From assembly GCA_023386955.1 (NCBI GenBank), contig JAEWIS010000030.1, forward strand, positions 62,001 to 126,000: a stretch of 64,000 nt of DNA, read 5' to 3'. The translations under genes were made by a program, and so were the position numbers. Under the pieces are notes generated by a model that had not been told where the DNA came from, searched no databases, and worked only from the letters and a program-made list of their open reading frames with translations. Of the stretch, positions 17,151 to 26,070 are shown piece after piece. This DNA is from Bacillota bacterium (GTDB lineage: Bacteria > Bacillota > Bacilli > Paenibacillales > NBRC-103111). The number at the start of each line of letters is the position of its first letter. Position 1 is the first letter of the stretch.

Positions 17151-18059
17151 ATGAAATCCGAACAGGCTAAGCATAAGAACAATCTCCGCAGACAAGAAAC
17201 CATTTCCGGTCTCCTGTTTGTCAGCCCCATGATGATCGGGCTGATTGTACTAACCTTATTGCCGATTATTGCCACCTTTGTCCTGAGTCTGGCCGACTGG
17301 AACTTCGTCCAGGGTTTTAAAGGGATTACCTGGGTGGGGCTGGACAATTTCACCCGGCTGTTCCGTGAGGAGACCTTCCATATCTCCATGCGCAACAACC
17401 TGATCTTCCTGTTGACCGTGCCTGCCTACCTGGCTGTGTCCATGGCATTGGCCATTCTCATCAACAAATATGTGTACATGAAGTCCTACTTCAAGGTAGC
17501 CTTCTTCATGCCGTATATCTCCAGCGTGGTTGCCGTCGCCATCGTATGGCAGGTGCTGTTCCATCCGTCCTCCGGTCCGGTGAACCAGTTCCTGATGTCC
17601 ATCGGCATCGACAATCCGCCCAAGTGGATTGCGGACCCCAATTTCGCCCTGATTTCCGTGATGATGATCTCGGTCTGGATCTCCATCGGCTATAACATGA
17701 TCGTGTACATGGCCGGTTTGCAGTCTATTCCCAAGGATTTGTATGAGGCTGCCGACATCGACGGGGCCAGCTCCTGGGTGCAATTGCGCCATATCACCAT
17801 TCCCATGCTATCGCCGACCACCTTTTTCCTGCTGATCACCGGGGTGATCTCCTCCTTCAAGGCTTTCGACTTGATTGCCGTTATGACGGCGGGGGGACCG
17901 ATGCGCTCCACCAGCATGCTGGTTTGGTACTTGTATGATGAAGCTTTCGTCAGCCTGCGGGTCGGCTATGCGTCTTCCATCGCTGTGGTCCTCTTCGGTT
18001 GTGTGCTGATCATTACCGGCATCCAATGGCTCGCACAGAAGAAATGGGTCAATTACTAA
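17151..18059 (+). CDS. ABC sugar importer permease, MalF/UgpA type (importer 2)
   Basis: A 302-residue CUT1 permease with six membrane helices. The first follows a basic, Lys-rich tail (LLFVSPMMIGLIVLTLLPII). The EAA loop is DLYEAADIDGASSWVQLRH. ATG 17151 is preferred to the in-frame ATG at 17130 because GAGAGGTGA stands nine bases before it. A -10-like TATAAT lies at about 17087. It heads a five-gene run: permease, permease, sensor kinase, response regulator, binding lipoprotein. This is an ordinary UgpA-type subunit rather than the LplB subclass, so importer 2 differs from importers 1 and 4. Substrate unknown. Confidence 0.93.
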   Translation: MKSEQAKHKNNLRRQETISGLLFVSPMMIGLIVLTLLPIIATFVLSLADWNFVQGFKGITWVGLDNFTRLFREETFHISMRNNLIFLLTVPAYLAVSMALAILINKYVYMKSYFKVAFFMPYISSVVAVAIVWQVLFHPSSGPVNQFLMSIGIDNPPKWIADPNFALISVMMISVWISIGYNMIVYMAGLQSIPKDLYEAADIDGASSWVQLRHITIPMLSPTTFFLLITGVISSFKAFDLIAVMTAGGPMRSTSMLVWYLYDEAFVSLRVGYASSIAVVLFGCVLIITGIQWLAQKKWVNY

Positions 18060-18074
18060 AGAGGGGGCTTTCCT

Positions 18075-18920
18075 ATGGATTCAGGTATTAAAGAACCGTT
18101 CAGCATAAAAAAGCTTATTGGGACCATTATACTTTTGATTATCAGTATTCTGTTCCTGCTGCCTTTTGTCTGGATGCTGTCCGCATCCTTCAAGGTGGAA
18201 TCCGACGTATTCTCCTATCCCATCCAGTGGATTCCGCAGCGCTGGAATGCGATCGCCAACTATAAGGAAATTTGGCTGGGCGCCAATCCGTTCTATAAGT
18301 ATTACGCCAACTCCATTATCGTGTCTGTGGCGACAACGGCAATCTCCTGCGTCGTGTCCGCTCTCGCGGCATACGGCTTCACCAAGATCGATTTTAAGGG
18401 ACGCAACGGCATGTTCCTGCTGATTCTGGCCACCTACATGGTGCCCGGACAAGCGATTCTGGTGCCGCAGTTTATTCTGTACCGCAACATCGGCCTGTTC
18501 GACAGCCTGCTGGGTCTTATTATCATCAACTGCTTCAGCGTATTGGGCACCTTCATGCTGCGCCAGTTCTTCATGAGTCTGAGCACGGAATATATCGAGT
18601 CCGGCAAAATCGACGGCGCCAGCCATGCCCGGATCTTCTGGCAGATTGCCCTGCCGCTGGTCCGCCCGTCCGTGGCTACCTATGCGATTCTGCGGTTTAT
18701 CTGGACCTGGAACGATTACCAGAACCCGCTGATTTTTATCCGTTCGGACAAATGGTACACCATCCAGCTGGCGATGCAGAAATTCGCCTCTCTGAATGGC
18801 GAGTTCTACTCCCTGATCATGGCGGCCGCCGTGTCGGCCATTCTGCCCCTGCTCATTATTTTCATCATCGGCCAAAAGAATGTTATCGAAGGTATTGCCT
18901 TGGGCGGGGTCAAAGGGTAA
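18075..18920 (+). CDS. ABC sugar importer permease, MalG/UgpE type (importer 2)
   Basis: A 281-residue CUT1 permease with six membrane helices, EAA loop EYIESGKIDGASHARIFW and the typical C-terminal IEGIALGGVKG. The ATG at 18075 follows GAGGGGG. Fifteen bases separate it from the first permease, so they form one translational unit. A strong stem-loop follows before the sensor-kinase gene, suggesting that permease and regulator levels are uncoupled. Confidence 0.93.
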   Translation: MDSGIKEPFSIKKLIGTIILLIISILFLLPFVWMLSASFKVESDVFSYPIQWIPQRWNAIANYKEIWLGANPFYKYYANSIIVSVATTAISCVVSALAAYGFTKIDFKGRNGMFLLILATYMVPGQAILVPQFILYRNIGLFDSLLGLIIINCFSVLGTFMLRQFFMSLSTEYIESGKIDGASHARIFWQIALPLVRPSVATYAILRFIWTWNDYQNPLIFIRSDKWYTIQLAMQKFASLNGEFYSLIMAAAVSAILPLLIIFIIGQKNVIEGIALGGVKG

Positions 18921-18962
18921 TCTGAACGAATACTCAGCAGCAATGATATACAAAGTGGTTAC

Positions 18963-18995
18963 CGCGGGACGGAGAGTGAAAGCTCTAGTCCCGCG
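18963..18995 (+). other. Strong intercistronic stem-loop at the permease/sensor-kinase junction
   Basis: CGCGGGAC (18963-18970) pairs perfectly with GTCCCGCG (18988-18995), and the enclosed AGAG/CTCT extends the helix. The trailing sequence TATTTCACTTT is only weakly T-rich, so partial termination or RNA processing are both possible. Confidence 0.6.
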
Positions 18996-19050
18996 TATTT
19001 CACTTTATGGGACAATGTGCCGGGGATACTTTTAGGGAGGGGGACTAATT

Positions 19051-20865
19051 ATGGGCTGGCGCCATAGCTTTTCCTTTGCCTCCAGGTCCTTCAGAAGCAA
19101 GCTGATTGTGGTATCGGTGGCATGTATTCTGCTCCCGGCGCTGGGAACCATGCTGGTGTACAATTACCTTACGCGGGATGCGGTGAAGGACCAGGCGGTG
19201 AGGAATGCCGACCAGACCCTGAAGCTGGTGGAGGGTCACGTGTCTAATGAGCTTCGGTACATGCTGTATCTGATGAACTATTTTACGGTGGACCAGGATG
19301 TCCTGTTTCTTCTGAAAAATCTGGCGGCGGAGCCGTATGATCCGAACCGGCAGACGGATGTGCAGTTTTTGGCAGGCAACGAGGTGCGCAAAAGCATCGG
19401 CAGTCTGACGGCGGCGGGGCAAAAAAGCTTTGTCTCCATTGTGCTGAACAACGGCATGACCTTCGCCAATTATCTGGGATATGAATATGATCCGAAACAG
19501 CTCCTGAAGCAGGACTGGGTCAAGGAATCGGGCAGTGTGTTTGGGCTGAATTCCTATTGGCCGGGGGTAATGCCCACCTCCTTCAGCAGCGAAAAGGCGG
19601 CCAATCCGTATCAGCTTACGGCAGTCCGTCCTCTCCGGGGGGACAAAAACGCCATCTACGGCTATGTGGTGGTCACCGTGATGGAAAGCCTGATTCATCA
19701 ATATTTTGAAGGTTTGCCGACTGAGCAGGAAATTTTGCTGCTGGACGGGAATGACCGGATTTTGTCCCATACGGATACGGAACGGATCGGCACTCCTTTT
19801 CCCGAAATGAGAGAAGCCCTGGCTGAGAGTGGCACACCGCTGATACATCGGGACGGGACAGCGTACCTGGTGTCGGAGAAGCCTATCAGCATGGCCGGTT
19901 GGAAGCTGGTTTCCTTAACCCCTTACAAGTCCGCCGTGGCCAAAATCAACGACATTTTTCAAAACGTGTTCTGGTTCCAGCTGATTTCCTTCGTAGGTTT
20001 TTTTGGTCTGCTGCTGTTGGCACTGCGGGCCTTTACCTTACCGCTGGTCCGGCTGGACAGGGTAGCGCTGAAGGTTCAGCAGGGGGATCTTCAGGTACGC
20101 TCCTCCATCCGGGGGCAGGACGAGGTAGGGCGGCTGGGCCAATCCTTTGACCAGATGCTGGACCGCATTACGGATATGATCCGGGAAATCACGGATACCC
20201 AGGCCCGCAAGCGCAAGGCGGAGCTGGATATGCTCCAGGCCCAGATCAATCCCCATTTCCTGTTTAATGTGATGAATTCCATCCGGATGAAGGTGTTGAA
20301 GAACGGGGACAAGGAGAGTGCCGACATGCTCAGCTCCTTGTCCAAGCTGCTGCGGATGACCATACAGGATACGGATAATATCCCCCTCCATGACGAGGTG
20401 GAAACGGCCATTGATTATGTGAAGCTGATGAATATGCGGCAAAAGCAGGAGGTCCGGCTGGAGGTGGATATCGCCGCCGACGTGCTGATGGAACGAGTGC
20501 CCCGTTTTTGCCTGCAGCCGCTTATTGAGAATGCGCTGATCCATGGACTGAACCAGCAGGAAGGGCGGATTTGCGTACATGCCGGCAAGGAGGAGGAGTT
20601 TATCCGCATTCAGGTCCGGGATACGGGCAAGGGAATGGATGCGGAGGCCCTGCAGCGTCTAAGACTGCGGCTGGCGGAGCCCAGGGGAGAGGAAACAGAG
20701 AGACGGGAGAAGCGGGGCTTCTCGGGCATTGGCCTTCATAATGTGTACGAACGGATGAAAATGACCTTCGGGTCCGGGTTTTATATGGAGATTGAAAGTA
20801 GAGAAGGAGGGGGCACATGCATATCCATGTATCTGCCTCTGCCAGGTCAAGCAGATCAAGCTTAG
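19051..20865 (+). CDS. YesM-type sensor histidine kinase (system A)
   Basis: A 604-residue membrane kinase. A first transmembrane helix (~15-38) and a second (~304-328) flank an extracytoplasmic Cache-like sensor. A HAMP domain follows (~328-385). The His_kinase motif INPHFLFNVMNSIRMK puts the phosphoryl-accepting His at 402. The HATPase carries PLIENALIHGLNQQ (N box) and RDTGKGMD (G1 box), both intact. The ATG at 19051 follows AGGGAGGGGG. The response-regulator gene begins 28 bases after its stop. By analogy with YesMN systems it probably senses an extracellular oligosaccharide, perhaps through the importer 2 lipoprotein, and controls the same operon. Confidence 0.93.
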   Translation: MGWRHSFSFASRSFRSKLIVVSVACILLPALGTMLVYNYLTRDAVKDQAVRNADQTLKLVEGHVSNELRYMLYLMNYFTVDQDVLFLLKNLAAEPYDPNRQTDVQFLAGNEVRKSIGSLTAAGQKSFVSIVLNNGMTFANYLGYEYDPKQLLKQDWVKESGSVFGLNSYWPGVMPTSFSSEKAANPYQLTAVRPLRGDKNAIYGYVVVTVMESLIHQYFEGLPTEQEILLLDGNDRILSHTDTERIGTPFPEMREALAESGTPLIHRDGTAYLVSEKPISMAGWKLVSLTPYKSAVAKINDIFQNVFWFQLISFVGFFGLLLLALRAFTLPLVRLDRVALKVQQGDLQVRSSIRGQDEVGRLGQSFDQMLDRITDMIREITDTQARKRKAELDMLQAQINPHFLFNVMNSIRMKVLKNGDKESADMLSSLSKLLRMTIQDTDNIPLHDEVETAIDYVKLMNMRQKQEVRLEVDIAADVLMERVPRFCLQPLIENALIHGLNQQEGRICVHAGKEEEFIRIQVRDTGKGMDAEALQRLRLRLAEPRGEETERREKRGFSGIGLHNVYERMKMTFGSGFYMEIESREGGGTCISMYLPLPGQADQA

Positions 20866-20893
20866 AAACTTTCACGTCAGGAGGTGCCGCAAA

Positions 20894-22501
20894 ATGTACA
20901 AGGTAATGCTGGTGGATGATGATTACCCGGTGCTGGAGCTGTTGTCCGAGGCGATCCCCTGGCCCGGGCTGGGACTGGAGCTGATGGGCACCTATGAGAA
21001 TGGGGAGGTTGCGTTAGAGGCGGCACAGGGGGTGATGCCCGATATTGTGGTCACGGATATCGGCATGCCCCGGCTGAACGGGCTTGAGCTGATCCGGGCG
21101 CTGAAGGAGCTGAATCCCGCCGTCCGGGTGGTGATTCTCTCCTGTCACAGCGAGTTCCATTATGCCCAGCAGGCCATGAAGCTAAACGTCCAGGATTATC
21201 TGGTGAAGGATACGCTGGATCCCCAGGATCTGGAGACACTGCTCGGCCAGCTCAAGGTCAGCTTGGACGAGGAATCCAGCCGCTTTATCAAGAATGACCA
21301 GCTCCGGCAGCTGGTGGACCGGAACCGTGAGCAGCACAAGGAATCCTTTATCCGGGGCATGGTGCATTCCCCTCTTTTGAATGAGATGGCCTGGAATGAG
21401 GAGGCGGAGTCCTTCGGGTTGTCCACAGCAGGCGACTTTCTTCCCGTGATTTGTTATATTGATGGGCAGCGCTCCGCCCGGCAGCGGTTTGTCACGGATG
21501 ATGTACTTCGTTTTGCCGTGAATAATCTGCTGGAGGAAATGCTGGCCGACGAAAAAACAGGCAACATTAATTTCACCTATGACGCCTTGCGTTCCTTCAT
21601 TATTGCTCCCGTGTCAGGCGGGATCAAAACCAATCCGTATGATGTGGCGGAAGCGCTGCTGAAACGGATTCAATCGGTGGTGAACGGCACCATCAAAATC
21701 TGCCTGTCTTTTATAGTCGGAAGCCTCTGTAAAACCCCCGCTGAGCTGAAGCAGGAGCTGAACGGCTTGCTGGCTTCGTCCGGACAGCGTTTTTATATGT
21801 ATAGCAATTCGCTGGAAAGGAAAAATAAGCAGGTATTTAGCTGCAATGACTTGTTCGCGTCCTATGATGAAGCCGTTAATGCCTTCCGGGAAATCCTGAT
21901 CGAAGGCAGAACGGACCGGGTGGAGCCGGTTGTCCGCCATTGGATGCAGTTCATCCGGGAGGAGCGTTTCCGGCCGGACATGGTGAAGGATTGGGCCATG
22001 AAGCTGATGCTTGACCTGAAGCTGAAGCTGCAGTCCATGCAGATGTTCCGGAACCATTTTTCGGTGGATATTCTCCACCGAGAGCTGCTGGAAATCGACA
22101 CGCTGGAGGAAATGGAGGTCTGGATCGTCCATTTCTTTGAATCCTCTCTGGTTGTGGCGGAGGAAGTCAAAGAGCTGAGTAAACGCACCGAGGTGCTGGA
22201 TGCCATCCACTATGTCACCCTGCATCTGAACCGCCGGATCACCCTGGATGAGGTAGCGGAGCATCTGTTTATGAATCCCAGTTACTTTAGCCGCCTGTTC
22301 CGGAAGGAAACCGGTGTAACCTTCATCGAGTACGTCAACCGGATGAAGGTGGAGCGGGCCAAGGAGCTGCTGGACCAGACCAGCCTGCCGGTAGCCAAAA
22401 TCGGTGAAGCGCTGGGGTATGACAATCACAGCTATTTCATCAAGATGTTCCGTTCCCAGGCGGGGGTTACCCCTCAGGAATACCGGAACGGAAGCTCCTG
22501 A
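20894..22501 (+). CDS. YesN-type response regulator with AraC DNA-binding domain (system A)
   Basis: A 535-residue two-component regulator. Residues 1-120 form the receiver (acid pocket VDDD, phospho-acceptor Asp55 in VVTDIGMP, Lys in QDYLVKD). A ~290-residue linker follows. Residues ~430-530 are an AraC-type DNA-binding domain (MNPSYFSRLFRKETGVTF, then IGEALGYDNHSYFIKMF). The ATG at 20894 follows AGGAGGTG at seven bases; upstream in-frame codons overlap the kinase gene and lack a site. It should activate the downstream binding-protein gene and the permease operon when phosphorylated by the preceding kinase. Confidence 0.94.
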   Translation: MYKVMLVDDDYPVLELLSEAIPWPGLGLELMGTYENGEVALEAAQGVMPDIVVTDIGMPRLNGLELIRALKELNPAVRVVILSCHSEFHYAQQAMKLNVQDYLVKDTLDPQDLETLLGQLKVSLDEESSRFIKNDQLRQLVDRNREQHKESFIRGMVHSPLLNEMAWNEEAESFGLSTAGDFLPVICYIDGQRSARQRFVTDDVLRFAVNNLLEEMLADEKTGNINFTYDALRSFIIAPVSGGIKTNPYDVAEALLKRIQSVVNGTIKICLSFIVGSLCKTPAELKQELNGLLASSGQRFYMYSNSLERKNKQVFSCNDLFASYDEAVNAFREILIEGRTDRVEPVVRHWMQFIREERFRPDMVKDWAMKLMLDLKLKLQSMQMFRNHFSVDILHRELLEIDTLEEMEVWIVHFFESSLVVAEEVKELSKRTEVLDAIHYVTLHLNRRITLDEVAEHLFMNPSYFSRLFRKETGVTFIEYVNRMKVERAKELLDQTSLPVAKIGEALGYDNHSYFIKMFRSQAGVTPQEYRNGSS

Positions 22502-22642
22502 GCCCGTAGGCTGCAAAAGTCAAAATAACAACGGGAGAGGTAAATATTGCGTTATCTGCTCCATTCCGCCCCTTGTTATACTCGAAAAGTAAGAGAAAGA
22601 AAGCGCTGTACACCATTTCACATAATATGGAGGGGTCCTTAC

Positions 22643-24019
22643 ATGCAAAAGCGTAAATTGACGGCTGGGTTGCTGTGCGGCGTGTTGGCTGCCGGTTTGC
22701 TGGCAGGCTGCGGAGGAAAAGATGATGCCAATACCGGTACCGGCGGAGCCAGCCCGGATGCCAACAAGCAGGTAACCATCAAGTTCCATGCCTTCGGCAG
22801 TGAAGCCCAGCAAAACTGGAGCAAGGTAATCAATGCCTTCCAGACCAAATATCCCAACATCAAAGTGGACCTGGTCAACCTGAGCGAAAAAGGGGACACC
22901 CAGGAATATGCCAAGAAGCTGGACCTGGCAGCAGCCTCCAATGAAGCAATGGACGTCATTATGTTCAGTGAGGCCGGCATGTACGCCCAACGTGTAGCCT
23001 TGGGTATGGTGGCTCCTTTGGACGATTATATTAGCAAAGAAGGCTACAAGGTTCCCGAGGAATACAAGGTGGACACGAAGCTGAACGGCAAATATTACGC
23101 GCTGCCCGGTAAGTTTAACCCGTGGTATGTGCTCCTGAACAAAACCCATCTGGACGAAGCCGGCCTGAAGGTTCCCACCGACTGGACCTGGGATGAATTC
23201 CGGGATTATGCCAAAAAGCTGACCAAGGGCGAAGGCCCTACCAAACGCTACGGCACCTACTTCCACGGCCCCCAAGGCGGCGGCTGGCTGGAGTTTACCC
23301 GTCTGGCTATGGCCAACCAGGCTACCGGCGGCGACTATCTGAAGGAAGATGGCACCTCCAATTTGGACAACCCGAACTTCCGCAAGTCCATTGAGCTGCG
23401 CTACAACATGGAGAAGGTGGACAAGTCCTCCACTCCGTATACCGATATGATCTCCCAAAAGCTGAACTACCGTCCGCAGTTCTTCAACCAAGCGGCCAGC
23501 ATGATCGTCATCGGCAGCTGGATGAACTCCGAAATCGGCGGTACCGAGCAATTCCCGTTGAACTTCAATGTGGCCGTAGCTCCGTTCCCGAAGAACAACG
23601 CCGGGGATAAGGAAACCTATTCCATGGTGACCACCGACTTCTACGCCATGGCCAACAACTCCAAGAACAAGGATGCGGCTTACCAGTTTATCCGGTTTGC
23701 TACCACCGAAGGGGTTATTGCCCAAGAGAAATACGTTCCGTCCTGGGCCAAAATTAAGGATGACCAGCTGAGCTCCATCATTGACACCATCCTGGCCGGT
23801 ACGAAGAATCCGGAGAAGGTGGACAAGGAGTCCCTGAAGCGGGTGCTGCTGAGCGCCAAGTCTACTTCCCTGGTGCCGCCGACCTCCTATAATGCCGACG
23901 TGTACAAGGTAATCAACGAGGAATATGAGAAGCTGATTCTCGACAAGCAGAATGTAGATCAGATGATCAAAAACTCTCAAGAGCGCACACAAAAGCTGAT
24001 TGACGCCAACAAGAAGTAA
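22643..24019 (+). CDS. Extracellular sugar-binding lipoprotein (importer 2)
   Basis: A 458-residue type 1 solute-binding protein of the UgpB/MalE class. The signal sequence ends in the lipobox LLAGC (Cys23), with a short Gly/Asn-rich tether. The mature part begins KQVTIKFHAFGSEAQQNW and has two alpha/beta lobes. The ATG at 22643 follows GGAGGGG. It lies 141 bases after the response regulator with an extended -10-like TGTTATACT in between, so it can be transcribed on its own at a higher level. A clear terminator follows. Together with the two permeases at 17.1-18.9 kb it makes importer 2. Confidence 0.93.
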   Translation: MQKRKLTAGLLCGVLAAGLLAGCGGKDDANTGTGGASPDANKQVTIKFHAFGSEAQQNWSKVINAFQTKYPNIKVDLVNLSEKGDTQEYAKKLDLAAASNEAMDVIMFSEAGMYAQRVALGMVAPLDDYISKEGYKVPEEYKVDTKLNGKYYALPGKFNPWYVLLNKTHLDEAGLKVPTDWTWDEFRDYAKKLTKGEGPTKRYGTYFHGPQGGGWLEFTRLAMANQATGGDYLKEDGTSNLDNPNFRKSIELRYNMEKVDKSSTPYTDMISQKLNYRPQFFNQAASMIVIGSWMNSEIGGTEQFPLNFNVAVAPFPKNNAGDKETYSMVTTDFYAMANNSKNKDAAYQFIRFATTEGVIAQEKYVPSWAKIKDDQLSSIIDTILAGTKNPEKVDKESLKRVLLSAKSTSLVPPTSYNADVYKVINEEYEKLILDKQNVDQMIKNSQERTQKLIDANKK

Positions 24020-24085
24020 AATGCCGTAACAGGGCGGGAAGCAAACACGCTCTGGCGGGTTTGACGCCAGGCCTTAGGCAGAGGT

Positions 24086-24116
24086 AGAGAGGATCGCTGA
24101 TCCTCTCTATTTTTCT
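24086..24116 (+). terminator. Intrinsic terminator after the importer 2 lipoprotein
   Basis: AGAGAGGATC (24086-24095) pairs perfectly with GATCCTCTCT (24099-24108) around a three-base loop, followed by ATTTTTCT. Confidence 0.88.
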
Positions 24117-24277
24117 AGGTAAAGTCTGAAAACTCCGAGGGGAGCAGCGGCTCTTATGCAGGCTGCGCTTTTCGTGCAGCGGACAGAGAGATCGTGAGTC
24201 AGCGAAAATGGGGCCGTTTCTGCTGCAGATCGGATCGGAGAGAGTGTTAGACGGTATAAGAGTGGTTGTTACTGCTG

Positions 24278-24460
24278 TAACGGAACGGAGCGACCGTTAG
24301 GCGGCGTAAAATGGACTGTTTTCGCTGTAACGGAACTGAGCGATCCTTAGCGCTGTATTTCAGCTCGATTTCTGCCGGTTTGCCCGTTTAAGAGCTTCTG
24401 AGTTCCGTAAGAATCTGCAAACACCGAATTTTGGCTTTTAACAGCTTCTAAGTTCCGTTA
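24278..24460. repeat. Two paired intergenic repeat elements (50-base period)
   Basis: Within the 780-base gap 24020-24799, TAACGGAAC...GAGCGA recurs at 24278 and 24328 (50 apart). AGCTTCT-AGTTCCGT recurs at 24391 and 24441 (50 apart). The two copies in each pair resemble each other more than the other pair. No gene is supported here. Confidence 0.75.
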
Positions 24461-24474
24461 GCGGCGGGACCGGG

Positions 24475-24648
24475 GTAACTGAGGTCGCTAAAGTTGCTAA
24501 AGTGACGGGTGGCTGAAGTGACTGAAGTGACTGAGCTAACTGAGGTGACTGAAGTGGCTAAAGTGGCTAAAGTGATAGTAGTTGAGGTAACTGAGGTGAG
24601 TGACAGAGGTGACTGAGGTGCTGAGGTGACTAAGGTGGCTGAAGCGGT
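24475..24648. repeat. Degenerate 9-base minisatellite
   Basis: About 19 imperfect copies of a 9-base unit of the form GTGACTGAA / GTGGCTAAA run through this stretch. Insertions and deletions break every plus-strand frame. An open frame on the other strand is a by-product of the repeat. It ends ~80 bases before the GH88 promoter region. Confidence 0.85.
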
Positions 24649-24730
24649 TGGACTATCCTCACTGACTGTCGGCAGCGTGTTTGGAGACTCATGCAGCCTC
24701 AAAAATGTGCTGGAATACATTGGCGCAAGC

Positions 24731-24773
24731 TGGTAAAATGAAATGGGTTTCATTATGTTGAAACGTTTTAACA
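24731..24773 (+). promoter_or_regulatory. GH88 promoter with overlapping LacI-type operators
   Basis: TGGTAAAAT (24731-24739) resembles an extended -10. ATGAAATGGGTTTCAT (24738-24753) overlaps its end and shares 15 bases exactly with the GH42 palindrome. A second near-palindrome GTTGAAACGTTTTAAC (24757-24772) follows. Repressor sites at the -10/+20 position are a classic LacI-family layout. Confidence 0.65.
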
Positions 24774-24799
24774 TTCGATGGATAAAGGGGTATGATATT

Positions 24800-25936
24800 A
24801 TGAGTCTGCCGCAGAATTGGGCCCAGGAGGCATGGGACAAAACGGTAGAGAAAGTTGGACGGACCAGCAAACGGATCAAGGATGGCTTCCCCCACGCCAG
24901 CGTGGACGGGATGTACAAGCTGGAGCCCGCTTATTGGTGGACCGCCGGCTTTTGGCCGGGGCTGTTGTGGCTGTTGTACCGGAAAACCGGCGATGCGCAG
25001 CTGCGGGAGCTGGCCGAATCCTGCGAAAAGCAGCTGGATGGCGTCATTGCGGACTACTACAGGCTGGATCACGATATCGGCTTTATGTGGACGTTGACTA
25101 GTGTGGCCCGCTACAAGATTCTCGGCGCCGCGGAAGCTGAGGATTCCAAACGCCGGGGCTTGCTGGCAGCAAATCTGTTGGCTGCACGGTTCAATGTGCA
25201 GGGCAACTATATCCGGGCCTGGAACCCGTGGCATGAAGGCCAGGAGAATGCGGGCTGGGCCATCATCGATTGTATGATGAACCTGTCCCTGCTCCATTGG
25301 GCAACGGAGCTGACAGGCGACCCCCGCTACCGCCATATTGCCATTCGCCATGCGGATACGGCGCTGGAGCATTTTATCCGGCCGGACGGCTCGGTGAATC
25401 ATATTGTGATCTTCGATCCGCAGACGGGGGAGCAGGTTTCCGTCAACGGCGGACAGGGCTTCGCCCCGGATTCCGCCTGGTCCCGCGGCGCATCCTGGGC
25501 CATCTACGGCATGGCGCTGTCCTACAAGCATACCGGTGATATCCGTTACCTGGAAGCAGCCAAGCGGGTGTCCCACTTCTTCATCGCCAATCTGCCGGAG
25601 GATCATGTGCCCCATTGGGATTTCCGTCTGCCGGAGGATGTGCCCCATTACCGGGATTCCTCTGCGGGGGCCTGTGCCGCCTGCGGCCTGCTGCTTATAG
25701 CCGAGCAGGTGGATGGGCTGGAGGCGGACCTGTACCGCCAGGCCGGGGAGCGTATTCTCCATTCCCTCTATGCCAACTACGGCACCTGGGACTCTGAGGA
25801 AGAGGAAGGCCTGATCCTTCACGGCACCAGCCACTACCCGGAGCGCAAGAATATGGATGTGCCGCTGATCTATGGCGATTATTATTTTGTGGAAGGCCTG
25901 TCCCGTTTGTTGGGACATGGCGAGCTGTTCTGGTAA
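24800..25936 (+). CDS. ugl: GH88 unsaturated glucuronyl hydrolase
   Basis: A 378-residue cytoplasmic (alpha/alpha)6-barrel enzyme, the same size as Bacillus sp. GL1 UGL as I recall it. LDHDIGF places the first catalytic Asp at ~92 and AIIDCMMNL the second at ~157. GFAPDSAWSRGASWAIYG is the GH88 core motif. No signal peptide is present. The start is the ATG at 24800, nine bases after AAAGGGG; an in-frame ATG 57 bases upstream falls in the operator region. GH88 enzymes hydrate the 4,5-unsaturated uronate left by polysaccharide lyases on imported disaccharides. No lyase gene is in this window. It stands alone between terminators and carries the operator shared with GH42. GH105 is the alternative family, but the motifs favour GH88. 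Confidence 0.88.
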   Translation: MSLPQNWAQEAWDKTVEKVGRTSKRIKDGFPHASVDGMYKLEPAYWWTAGFWPGLLWLLYRKTGDAQLRELAESCEKQLDGVIADYYRLDHDIGFMWTLTSVARYKILGAAEAEDSKRRGLLAANLLAARFNVQGNYIRAWNPWHEGQENAGWAIIDCMMNLSLLHWATELTGDPRYRHIAIRHADTALEHFIRPDGSVNHIVIFDPQTGEQVSVNGGQGFAPDSAWSRGASWAIYGMALSYKHTGDIRYLEAAKRVSHFFIANLPEDHVPHWDFRLPEDVPHYRDSSAGACAACGLLLIAEQVDGLEADLYRQAGERILHSLYANYGTWDSEEEEGLILHGTSHYPERKNMDVPLIYGDYYFVEGLSRLLGHGELFW

Positions 25937-25967
25937 GGAAGCTGCAACGCTCTGCACCATTAATCAA

Positions 25968-26031
25968 GCCGGCGGCTGTTTACCCGGGTTTGCGCTTTAT
26001 GCGCAGCCGGGAGGCGGACGCCGGTTTTTTT
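25968..26031 (+). terminator. Large nested intrinsic terminator after GH88
   Basis: CCGGCG at 25969-25974 pairs with CGCCGG at 26019-26024, followed by seven T residues. The interior CCCGG...GCGC/GCGC...CCGGG forms a second helix. Confidence 0.8.
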
Positions 26032-26070
26032 GAGGTTACAGCGGGAAGTGGGAGAGGGCGCGAATGATAA

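Noticed and set aside
22600..22620. cre site upstream of the importer 2 lipoprotein
   Set aside because: The best alignment around AAGCGCTGTACA has three or more mismatches to the consensus.
24758..24786. TTGAAA-17-GATAAA as the GH88 promoter
   Set aside because: The transcript would begin after the AAAGGGG ribosome site; the extended -10 at 24731-24739 is more consistent.
24448..24918. Ser/Thr/Val-rich open frame on the minus strand
   Set aside because: Generated by the 9-base minisatellite; no start signal, and it runs into the GH88 gene antisense.
24800..25936. GH105 unsaturated rhamnogalacturonyl hydrolase
   Set aside because: The GH88 motifs (HDIGF, GFAPDSAWSRG) and two-Asp arrangement fit better, though the families share a fold and assay would settle it.
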